This document shows positions 38,201 to 51,000 of a stretch of 64,000 nt of DNA, piece by piece (the first letter of the stretch is position 1; each line of letters opens with the position of its first letter). The notes under the pieces were generated by a model. It was not told where the DNA came from. It was given only the letters and a program-made list of their open reading frames with translations, and did not search any database. Location of the stretch: positions 20,969,444 to 21,033,443 of the forward strand of contig NC_090703.1 in assembly GCF_040954835.1 (NCBI RefSeq), given 5' to 3'. The translations under genes were made by a program, and so were the position numbers. The stretch is from Lepisosteus oculatus. Its lineage: Eukaryota; Chordata; Actinopteri; Semionotiformes; Lepisosteidae.

Positions 38201-41200
38201 TAGAAGCAGGACAGTTAGCAGCCAGCTCTGCAGGGCTGCTTTTGTGGCTACTGATAACCCAGCTAGTAAAATACTCCTCTTAGTTACAGTAGGTTAAGAT
38301 GAAATGCAGAGCGGTCACACTCGGAGATGCAGGCTCAGACGAACATCCGTGTCAATGAGACCAGACAGAATAGTGACTACACTTCTCTGGAAATGCTTGA
38401 CAGCCTGACCGGCGGAGGTAGGTGTCAATCTGTCCTATGGAGCAGCCACTAAGAAGCGGATCAGAAACAGACCTTACTTGAAAATATTGGGTTTAACTTT
38501 TTGTTGTTTTGGTAGTTAAATTTTATGAGACTTTAAAAAACAATCATGTCTGAGGGAATTAAAATCCTTCATATTTACTGGATTAAGTCTGTTTGCACTT
38601 GATTTAGAAATATTGCTTGTGTTTCTGGTCTTCACATTTAGATATAGGGCACCTCTGTCGGAAACCTAATTAATTATTAATTAAGAACAAGGGGTATTAT
38701 GTCTATTCTACATAATTTAATATTTTATTTTACATCTTGTGCCAGAAACAAGTTAACTTGTCTTTGTTTAATACAGGTACAGAACCAGGGAGGAGCTGAG
38801 TTGTCATATTATAAAATGCTCTACACCAGTCAAAATATAGCTCTTCATGAATCTGTGTACAAGGAATATACTGCAATGGCTAGTCTGTGAAAAGTGATTC
38901 CTGAAGATTTCAGGTGAGGACTCTTTAGAAATCCAACTTCTTAAGCAGCAATAAATGGATTGAATGTGCTGCTGGTGAGCAAAACCCACATTGAAGCACT
39001 TCTGAAGGAAGAGGTATTGTGGGTTAGGTGGTGCTCCAGGTTTCTTGTTTGATTCCAGAGCAAGAACATTGTGGAACTATTAAGTGATTTTTTATTTAAT
39101 GCTCAACGTATTTGTATTATTATCACATTTTAACATAAAAAAACTTGTCTTGCATTAATCCAAAGCATGTGTCCTTAAATGCAACCTTCTACAGACCAAA
39201 GCAAAGAACGTTCCTGAGCCATGTGCTGAAGACACAGTTTTAACTTTAGCCAAAAATAAAAGGATTAAGTAAAGCTACAGTACTGTACAAATAAGATGAC
39301 AAATTAATAAGACCCTGGAATGAGCACTTCTTTTTAAAACATCATAGCCTATGCCATCCACTGTTCAATTTTTAGAATAAATAGAGACACGAGCCTTTGA
39401 CTCCTCTTAACCTGCTTACTGTGCATGACACCCTACCCACACAGCTCTGGTCAGATCATAATCTTGCTTTAAGGCACAAAGTAAACAACATTCAAGAAGG
39501 TCACCAGTGTATCCAAACTTACTTCCAGCCTCCCAAAGAGTTCCCTGAGAATAAGTTTCCCAGGTCTCCTTCAGAAGCAGATCGGATCTGAAAGGTCAGA
39601 ATTAGACTGGTTAGGTCTACTCACATTTAAAACTTTGGAAATCTGAATATGACATAAATCATCACCTTTAATCCATATTATGTGTTGGAATAATGATGCA
39701 AAAATGAAATTAAAAGTGTTATAACATATAATGAACTGACTGAACTCTGAGTTCTTTTAGTTCATATTTTAATAACACATGATAGAAAGCCTGCAAAAGG
39801 AGAGCTAAAAACTTAGCAGTGCTGTTTTAGTTTTACAATGTGTTTCCAGTTTAATAGGTGGCTTTTTTTTAACTGCCAACATTACTGCCACAACGTTACA
39901 GCCATATTGTAAAGGCGGTCTACTGCTTTCTCTGCTTCTTGAATCAACTAAGCTTGCTGTATGTCAGCATTAATAAGCTATCATAACACTAACTGCTTTA
40001 TTGAGATAAAGATAGTAGTATCTAATTTGGTAACAAATGTATCTCTTTTACTGAGGAATAAAATTGTTTTTCTCCTTTTTGCACTGTTCTAAACAATGAT
40101 ATTCTGTACTCCTCCCAAATACTTGAACTTAGTGATGGCTTGAATCTTGACCTCTCACAGTTACAGAACCAGGTAAACAGGTTTGTTTGGCTGGTTTCAA
40201 TGCTACTAAAAAATGCTGGCAGTGCTGGGGACAGATGAGTGTCAAGGTCGTGTGCTCCATTCCTAACTGTGCACTGGTACTTAGGGACAGAAACATGGGA
40301 CAGAAACTAGAAAAGCACGTTTGTGCTAGACTGTCTAATTCACATTCTAAACTACTCCACAGTGAGCAGATAAATATTTAGTCGTGGTTAACCTTGAATT
40401 CCCCCCAGATTCTACCTCTGCCATAGCACAGGCAACTGTACATGCGGCTATCTCCTGATAGGCTCCCGACACAGACGAGATCGAGTTGACAGACCGGGTC
40501 CTCTCCCTGACTCTTGGGACCAGAGGCTGCCGGGCACTATTCTCAAAGCCAGGGCCCTCCAGACGGACATCTGGGTTACACAGAAATAAAAATGAACAAA
40601 GGTGGCCATTGCAAAGTCATAATACAGAAAATGGAAGTCAGTTTGTTTATCTTAAAGGTGTTTACAATATGGCTCATAGACTGCAACCTAAATAATAAAT
40701 AGCTAAAGTTCAGGTTTAGAGCCTATATGTTGCTAATACAAAGACACCTCATGTAAAAAGGAGCACCCAAGAACAGGGTGGACACGCCCAGTTCTCCCAA
40801 TTAATTTTCTCACCAGTGGTCTCATCATAAACCTTCTGCACAAGCATCTGCATAAGGCCCTGTTGAACACAGGATCAAGCTATAACTGGGCTACATCTGT
40901 GTCAGCTGTATTTTCTGCTTGTACCTGCAGAATATACTTATTATCTCAATGTCACAACTGCTCACATGAAAAACTATGGGTTTTTGCGTGCTTTCTGTAT
41001 TAATACTGTATTGGACAAGCTAAACATTTTACACGCAGTGCAATTCTACTTTTACCTAAAGCAATGAAAGACTGTTTTTTAAGTGCTTCCCATCAAGAGA
41101 GATCAGAAAACCATTTCAAGGTTGTTTCTATAACAGTGCCAATCAGGAATTCAAGTGTCACCTTGCCTGTAAGAGCACTCACCGTGAGCAGACAGCCACT

Positions 41201-44200
41201 GGCGCTGGGCATCCGAGCACTGGGAGCCCCTCACTGTGGGCCGACCCCTGACCCTCTCTGCCCGCTCCTCTGAGGACTCAGCAGCCTGCAGAAGAAGAGA
41301 CAGACCAGTTAACACTAGGGGCAGAGAGCTGCATCAAGGACTCGTCTGATCTTCAATTCCCTAAAATTTGTATTTACTTATTTAGTATTTTGTTTTTCAT
41401 CCCACTTTATGTTTAAATCAATGTATCGGGCTGTTGCCAGTGCCTGCCTACAGTCCCTGATCTGCAGGGTATTCATTGCGCTACTCATGTAAGAACAGCC
41501 CAGCCATGCTGTTGAAAGACACACTATGCAATCCTTTCCAATACGCTTTGAAGGGATTCTTGGACCATTAATCTTATAGCACCCAAACCAGCAACTTTGC
41601 AACTTTTCACATGGCCTTAGTCATGCAATTAATTTTAACCCAACTGTCACCACATCTTCACTTTCAACATTTTGCTACTAATTATGGTCCGACTGTTAAT
41701 TGACACTTTGTTTCAGCCATGATTTCCCATAACCTTTAGGAGAGGAAATCAGCTTGACAGTGTTCAGTACATGACCCCTAACTCATATTTGAAAGCACAG
41801 AGAAATGGAAATTGAATTAATTAATTCATATTAGTGAAATGTTCGCCCATACTTTTTAACATCTACTATGTTTTCCAGATTAACTGAGTCAGAAGTATTA
41901 GATTGGAGATCTTCATGTACCTGCAGTGCTAGTGTGGTGCCCTCTATTGGCGCAACAGTGTTACTGCTGTTGTAGCCTGAGGTGGGGCCAGAAGACAGAC
42001 TTAAGCTAGATCCAGTACAGAGTGTGCTGGTGCTGATCCTTGTCCTGAACCGCAGATCATCCTGGGCCTAGGGAGAGAGATAGAGGGTGTGCATGTCAAA
42101 CAGTAGCTGTCTGGAGCTGGCTCTGGGATACCGGAGTTCTTAAAGATATTTCAGTACTCTAGTACTATATATAATTTATTCTCACAAGAATCAGTAAATC
42201 TGTATTGAGCAGAAACTTATAGCAGACTATTCCATTAGAAAAAGAATAGAAGTGTTTGCAAGAAGTAAGCCATCCATTTTCTAACTAATTAATGTCCACA
42301 ATGTCATGGGGTGTCTATCCCAGCAAGCAACAGGCACAAGGCAGGATACACCTTGGACAGGACACCAGTCTGTCGTAGGGCACACACACAAAGACACAAA
42401 CACACAAACTTACATCAGGGCCAACTTTCCCAGAAGCCAATTAACCTACCAGTATGCCAGTATGTCTTTAGAATGTGGGAGAAAACTAACACAAAAACGG
42501 AGAGAGCATACAAACTCCACACAGATAGCACCTCAGGTCTGGAATTGAACCCAGGGCCACAGTGCTGCAAGGCTGCACCACCATGCAACTCAGTAGCTGA
42601 ATTTCTTCTTAGAAATAATTATAATGTACTCTTAATTACTTCTTTTTCTTATAAGTTGTGATCACATTTAGGGTGAAAGCAGTGTCATCAAGACATTCTG
42701 TCCAGAACTAATCTGACAAGGATAAAATCTTATAGCTTTCACCTCATTCATTTTGTATCTTTTAAGAATTATCTATGACATACAATTATGAAAATCTGGG
42801 ACAGGTCCTGTGAAGGACACTCACCCTGAGCCTCTGGGACAGGAAATCCTGCTAAACACTCACCCTGAGAATCTGGGTCAGGGCCCGAGATGGACACTCA
42901 CCCCGAGTGTCTGGGACAGGGCCCAAGATGGACACTCACCCCGAGAGTCTGGGACAGGGCCCAAGATGGACACCCACCCCGAGAGTCTGGGACAGGGCAC
43001 GAGATAGACACTCACCCTGAGAATCTGGGACAGGGCCTGCTGCTGCAGACGCTTCTTCTCTTGCTCTGTCCTTTTTCTGAGTCGGTCTCGGGCACGAGCG
43101 ATCTCTGTCTTTGCCTCTTCACGTGCCTTCCCATAGTCCCGCAACAACAGCTCTATCTCAGAGGGGCACTGTGCCATTAGCCTCTTGGGCTGCGGGACCC
43201 TGGCAGCACACAGAACAGTGAAGATGGACAACAGGGCACGTCTGTATCTCCCAACATCGTCCCGTTGCTAAAAACGCCCTAAAGAGTGTAACTCTCTGAA
43301 CTCTTATACAATCTGTCTACCTATATTTGGCCTTCTCTCTATTCTCTCAAATCTACGTTTTTAAATAGCTTTCATTGGATCTCCTATAAAACATCTTACG
43401 GAGAACAAAATGTCACATACTGTACATGCTTTAAAAAATCATTTTTTATATGTTAATGAATTATAATCAGTTAGTCATGGACTCGCCTCTTTTCTCTCCT
43501 CCACACCTATCCAGTGTAATACGCGTCCTGTCTTTTTTTATTAGTACCTTTAAAGTGTGGTTTTAATTCTTCTTCAATATATTTCATAAGTAACAGGCAA
43601 AACATCTAGAAAGAGCAGTTTATGATCAAAGCCAAGAATTGTTTTTAACAGAATAACTTCTTATGGTGATTACCTAACCTGTCATTGTTTTAAACACTAC
43701 ATCAGTAAACTGCAAAATGTAATTAATGGATTGATTTGCTCACAACACTTCATTGTATGACATCTAACAGTGACTCCCAACCTTGGTCCTGCAGGAACCC
43801 ATGTCTTCTAGTTTATAATCCAGTCAAGTTCTTAATCACTGGCTCATTTGTGTCAGTTTTCTACATGTGGCATATTTGTAAATTTGCTTTGAGCTCCCAA
43901 AATGTCAGATGGGATATATAATTGATATGAACCTTGTATTAATTGCCAGATTTCACAACTGTCCTCATTCTGGTGTAATGCCTGAAATGTGACCATTTGC
44001 AAAAGCAGAAGGAAAAAAAATGCTCACTGTAAGCACAATGTTATTTCCATCTGTCTCATCTGTTCACCATGGAGAGACTAGTCCATGTCTGTTTAGTCAG
44101 CTTTCATAGTCAGGGCTGTGCAAAGCTTTGTGTGCTGAAGTTCTTTGACACAGTTGTTTGAAGTAAAGTATTTCTGACATTCAGGACTGACTAAAGAAAC

Positions 44201-45033
44201 AAGTTAAACAAAAGTGTAAACAAGCACACAGATCAATTAGCACTGGGGATTTAGAGCTCAGCTGGAATGAAAACAATCCACCAGTGTTCGTTAGACATGA
44301 ATCAAGTGCATTCATAGAAGTAAGTCTCCTGCATGCTGCTGTCTGCCTGTAATCATTACTTCAATCTGGCTACTTCAAGCTGTGCCCAGCACCCCCAGCC
44401 TCACACTGCCGTACCGGGTGCTGTCCACAACGCCCTGGCGTAACTGCTGCAGGTATTCCCTGTGCCGGCTGGGCGTGTCAGGGTCCTTCGGGAGCAGCGC
44501 TGCACCCTGTCCCTGGGCAAAAGGATGCTTGCTGGGGCTCAGGCTGCGGGCTCGTCGGCATCTCTGGAGCTGAGTCTCCCTCTCCTGTCGCAGCCCCTCA
44601 ATGCTCTTCTTGTGTCTACAGACATGGGGAACACACAAGTCTTTAAAAAGTGCTGGCTATAACACATACAGAATCTGCCCAGTAGAGAGTGATCAATATG
44701 AAGCATCTATATTGCAAAACGAGGCTAGTGTGGAAACATGTCAGAAAAGCCGACAAAGTCATGTGAGAAAGTTATTGAATGACGATTAAAAAATGTATGT
44801 TTCTGGTTTTCAATTAATTGCGTAGCAATGTTCATGATATACAAATTTACAGACATGCAAATTGATTTAAAAACATAACTAATGGCTAAAGCGATCTTAA
44901 TTTTTCATCCAGGTGTGATCAGAAATCAGATTTTTTTATGAACAAGAAAAGGTGCCATTGCAGATGCTGTTCAAATATGGGACTAGTGCAGTGGTGGACA
45001 ACACTTCAAGAGTTTCTTTCTGTCCTGTTGTGA

Positions 45034-45087
<54 letters not shown>

Positions 45088-48000
45088 TCAGCTGTTGAAC
45101 AATAACAAAAAAGTAATAAAATCAAGAATCACCATCATTTGCATAAGCATTCTGTTTCGCATGTCTCGATATAATCTGAATTTTAAGTCTGAAGCGACCC
45201 TTTATTTGCCTATGTGTGAATATACATAGAAAATTACTATTTAAAATTACAGTCCAGTTTGCCCAGGTGCTGCTGAGCTTCCAGACTGCTAAACACAGAG
45301 GATCAAAGAGAATTTTCTAGTTTACTCTGTCTAATTAACTTCTTGTCATCAGTTAAGAAACACAACTATAGCAAGAGACAGGAAAAGACAAGGTAGAAAC
45401 AGAAGGAACACAGAGAGAGAAATGGAGAGAAGCAGCACTGTCTCTTGTTCTACATCCTTTGCAAGATCTTGTTCTGATTAATCTTGGAGACCAAATTCTG
45501 GCTAAGCATCTTGAAGCTTGTTCAAACGAGCTTGGTGTCTTTTATTTAGGGAAATTCTGATTTCCTTTATTGTGGAATCCCATGGCTAAAATACTTTCTC
45601 TCCTAGTTAGGTATTGATCCATCCCTGTCCAGTTCTCTCTTGGGCATTCATGTTGTAGGAAGGGAGTTTTAGTCCTGAGATATATTCTTTTATTTGGGAT
45701 GCAAGGTACATCTCTTGCTGGCATGTTGAGGCATTATATAGTGTTTCAGGTTATAGAGGTTAAAATGCTGGAGTTTCTGGGTCTGTAGAGTGCAGGCCTT
45801 TTGGACACCTTATTTTGTAAATAGTGTGATGCTTAATATTGTGTAACATTGTGTCACTTAGTTTGAGTTACCTATTAATAAACATTTGTCCTTGTTTGCC
45901 TCTGATTTATTACGTTTTCACTTGAGCTGTGCCAGAAAATGAAGAACTTGCATACCTCGAATTATGCCTACTGCTAGGGTTTATTTATTCTAATTACTAC
46001 TCCCATTTCTCTATTTTCCTCACCCCCGATTTGTAACAACATAGCTTACAATAGAAGTATAATGCACATACTTATTATTAGTCATATTTACATAAATTGA
46101 GTCTCACTTAACCCAGGCAGAGTGTTTATATTCCTTTATAAATATACCGTATAATTGCTACTGTCACTTTGTCAGCTTCAGCCTGAAATACAAGAGAACT
46201 ATAACTATCATGAGCTTTGAAACCAGGCATGCAAAATAGAAAATAACAAAAGTATTAAGTGATTTGTTGAGATCAATGCTATTAAGATTAATTCATTTTC
46301 AAGAGAATGAAACATTTACAATTCAGAAAATTACATCTATGTTTAAATGCTTAAAATGAAAGTACTGCTAATAAGAGCTGAATTTTGCAAAGGGAGGGCT
46401 CACTCTTTTGGGAAAGGCAAGTTGCACCCTTTAATTTATCCTAAATATTAGAATCTGCACACCACGTTTTCATTAAAAAAAAAAGATGTTCACTTTTTAA
46501 AATCCTCTCTACCGATATATGATTTTATATTTGGTTCTTTTTCCAAATATTTCTGATTGATATTTAATTTTTGGTTCTATAATTTATCTAAAAAAATCAA
46601 GTTTGCTTTTAAAATTAAATTTAAAGAAATAAATGGGATAGTATCTTAAGTTGTCTTAAAAATGGCACAGTCTTTCTCCGTGTTATTTATCTTGTTCAGG
46701 CCAGACTACATTAGATATATTCTCCCTAGTCCTGTTCAGCTACCTCATTTGTTTAAGAAGAGGAAAGGACCTATCACCCTGTTTCTCATAAAAGGGTGTA
46801 TCTAAAACAATACACCCACCTATCATACAGCTGCTCTTTGGTGGGCATTGGGCAGGACTCTTCAGCAGCCCCAGTGTGCAGCAGCTTCAGAAGAGTGTCC
46901 GTCTCTCCCAGGCCATAGTTGAGCTTGGCCTCTGTCAACTCCACTGTCAGCTGGTGAGGGTTCAGATCTAAGCGAACTGCTGCCATGACTTGTGCCCTCT
47001 CCTTCCGCAGCCTCTCAATTTCTCTGGCCCTCTCATCCTTTGGCTCTCTTGAATCCAAACAGCCACTAGCTATGCTACCAGATTTCTCCTTCTTTGTCTT
47101 CCTGGGCTGGGATTTCCCCAGCCCCATCACCACACTACTGTTCAGACTTGAAGGAGGTCGGTAGTGAACACCTGACCAGTTGGTAAACTTGTTGTGCATT
47201 GGTAAATCTTCAGGCAACCTGCAGTTTCCCTGAGAGTCCGGAGAGTCATCTGCCAGAGGGTTTATATTGAGAAGGACGTCTGTGTTGCACTCGCTAGGAG
47301 CCACTGACATGGTGTCATCATCCTGAAGATGGATGGCTCTTTCACTCATTTCAGAAGGCTCACATGGGCTCCTCCATCGCTCCCCATCTTCAGATGAAGT
47401 CTGGTATCCTTCACCACTCCTGTTATTTAGTTCGCATTCAGGGCCAGAAAACTGTTGTGGTTTCCTCCTGGGCTTTTCCTCCAGCTTGCTGGACAGGAGC
47501 TGACTTTCAGCTGGTTTTTGTTTTGAGAGAGCAAGGTTTTTTGTGTTCCCACTTTGTTGCCGAGACCAGGAAGACACCCTTGACTGTCTAGAACTCAAGT
47601 TCCCTATCTGGCACCCAGGAGGATGAGCAATACACTGGGACCTATTGACAATTTTCCTCCCATGTCCATCTAGAGTGTAATTTGATCTGTTGCCAGAATC
47701 TTGTTTTGTAAAGCCTCGCATGTGAACAGTATTCACAGAAGAGTATTTTTCCCTCTCTCCTGTACATGGGTTACTGAAGTTGTCTGCAGTGGAGGTGTTG
47801 GCGATGGGTCTATTTGCAAGCCTCTTACTTAATTGATTGCCATCATGATAATGGTCTTCTGACACTTTTTGCTCAGATGGGATTCTTCCATCTTTATGTC
47901 GGAATCCATACCATGAGGCTGACCGATTTCTCTTTTGCTGCCTGAAAGAGTCTTCTATGAACACTTTTTCAGACGTCTCGTGGTTTGCAAGGCACTGAAC

Positions 48001-51000
48001 AGATTTGCTCCTAACCATACAAGAGTTAACTCCAGCCTCAACTGTTAGAATGGGTGAAGAAGCACGATCTATCAAACATACTTGTCTTGAAGATGTATTT
48101 CTGCATGGACTGTTGTGTACAGAATTTTCCCTTGGGTGCATCTGGTTGTCAGATCTAGTGAACTGTGAGGAACAACTGGTCATCCTAGAGACTTCCAGAT
48201 TGGTGCCATCTTCTGATGCAGAAATACAGGCGGGGGATGTGACAGGAGAGATTCTGGGACTGAATGGCAAGTGATTCTGCTTAACAGTCTCTAGAGAAGG
48301 TGTTGAAGTTCGAATACTTAGTGGGACAGCACCCATTGTTGTTTCTGGCAGCAAAACAGCAGAGCTGCTCTTGCGTAGGTCTGGCATGCTTTGGATCTTC
48401 ACCGCTGTCCTTTTTTCCTGGTCTTGCAAGGCTAGTGTAATGTCTTTGTTTTCCTGAGAAATGTCAAGTACCTCTGAACCAATCACTTTTACGATAACGC
48501 TGACTTCCGGTGGTTTTGTGCGTTCCTCAGCCAGCACTGTTTTGTTCGTTGACTTACTAGTTGATTTGAAGATTTTCTCTGTCTGAATGCCAACATCAAC
48601 TGTAGTCTGTGTGGAGCTGTCCCTCCTTCTACTTCTCTCTGAAAATGCACCAAAGAGCTTAGGCCTGCTAGGTGTGAGGTGCGAGGCATCTTTGACTTGT
48701 ACATTTTTTATATTTCCAAGCAGATCCGAGGTGTTATGAATAAGCTGAGAAAGATGGAAAGACATGTTCTGCAGGCTTGCCCACGAAGTAGGCTGTTCAT
48801 CACCATTCTCCTCAGGTACTCTCTGAGAAACAGGTACCTGAGTGCTGCTTCTTTTGTGACGGTTTTTCTTTCTTTTCCAACAATCAGCTGAAGTCTGGGT
48901 GCCATGTTCACAGGTCAACCTAGGAGTGCCTTTGCAGGAACCTACTGTCGACTCAGGCTCTGAGGAATAGAGGACCATAATTTCATCGACTTGAATCGAG
49001 CTGTTGCCAAGATCTCCAGAGCCAATACTACAGCTCCCTGAATCCAGTACCTCTTGACAGGAAGGATAGCTGCCACCTCTATGGTTATATTCAAAGGTGT
49101 CTTGCCTCTGAAAGTCTTCCATGCTACTAAGGGTGCTGGAAATTCCTCTAGTGTTGGCAAAAGAGCTCAAATGGGAGTGAAAAGGAGAGTTCTGAATATT
49201 TAAGACATTGTCGACACTACAGCACCGTGCGACTCCTTGGGTACCACAGTCAAATGACTGGGAAGAGAAATCACTGACACTCCCAAACGGTTGATTTTTA
49301 AAGGTCACTCTGTTGGCCTCTTTCTCCTGCCATGGGTGGACAAAGGGGTTGATATCACTGGAACTAAAATGCATTGCATCCTTTACATCAGGCAGATGCA
49401 CTCCTCCTTGATCTTGGGATTTTGAGTTTTGTCCCTGGTGATTAAGGTAGGGGTCTGATCCATCACCTATTGAACAACAAGGTAGAGCTTTTCTCTCTTC
49501 ATCTGAGCTCACAGACACAGAGAGAGGCCCAACAGTTGTGTAGTCCTTTATTTTGTTTGTCGATAACTGAGCATTTTCAATTGAAGATGTCCTTTGAATT
49601 CCTGTTAGTATAAGGCTTGGCTTATGCTTCGTCTTAGCGTTGTGCTCTACACAACTACCTTCATTGGCTTCTGAGTTAGACTGTGCACACACAATACGGG
49701 AACTCTGGTGTGAGTTTGTGCTAGTTTCAAAAGCAAAGCCACCTTCATGGGGTGTCACAGAAATTACAGGGGATGACACTCTGTGTATATGTAGAAGAGA
49801 GCAACATTCTTCCTTGCAGCTATCCACGCTGTGCTTCTGAGCACCATGCCTGGACAAGGCCGCTAAGGGCCTGTCTAGAGATGGCTCCTCGGATAAACTG
49901 AGACTGGACTCTGGTGATGAGGAGCTCTCTTTTAGTGATGTCTGTGGATCAACTCTTTTCAGTTTCTGCTTTGTCTTGTGGTGGTCACCACTGTTGTCTT
50001 TTTTACACTGAGAGATTCTCGTCTGATCAGTGTCCAAGGAATCTTTTTGTCTTACACTGCTATAATGCACTTCAGTTTGTGATTCATGGCTTTCCATGGC
50101 ACTATCACACTGTGAAGAAGAAAGCAACTTGGGTGGAATAATACTTTCCTCTACAGGACATGTAGTGGCATTGGCCACTAGTGTGCTACTTGTAGGTTGT
50201 TCACAGCTCTGTGTAGAATTGTCAGTTTGCGGACCACTCTCCATGATTTTTCTCTTAAAACTTTGTGTTTCTCCAATAATGTGGTCACCTGCCCTTTTCA
50301 GATGGTACTTTTTTGCCTGGGCACTACTGTGCTCTTCAGAGCCATGCCCACAAAGTAAAAGTAGGCTATCATTCTCTGCAGCACTGATGTGGGAGTCAGG
50401 AGATGAGCTGTTGTCTGCAGTCCTGGGGAGAGTAGCAGTCAGATCCAAAGAAACTGGTGAATCCTGTGCGGAACAAGTAGACTTGCTGGTCTCCTGAAGC
50501 CCAGTTGATCTGTCCTTCAAGCAGATTATTTCATAATCTGATACTTGAGAATTTAAAGATGCTTCAAAAACATTCAACACCTTAATATTCTCATCTAGAC
50601 CTGGCTCCATAACATAAATACATTCTTTAGCTTCCTGGTTCTTATGGCTTGAGCAGTAATTGTGGGATGAAACCTGACTTTCAGGGAAATATGTAACAGG
50701 TGTTACATGGATAGATGGTAGTTTGTTATTAAAAGGCCTATTTTCAGCTTGGGTAATATTACCTTTGGAGTTGTGAATGTGACCTTCCGGGAACTGCTCA
50801 CTGCTGATGTAAGCAGGACTAGTGATATGACAGGAACTCTGTAGTTCGTCTCGGTTTTCTTTGTCTCTCTGTTCTTCCATATTTTTCGAACTTCCTAGGT
50901 CCTGTCCTGGAGAGAACCACTGACCATTTTCAGCATTGCTATCTATCACTGACTCACCTGCATCCTGAGCAGGTATAATATTGTTCAAATCAGAGACATG

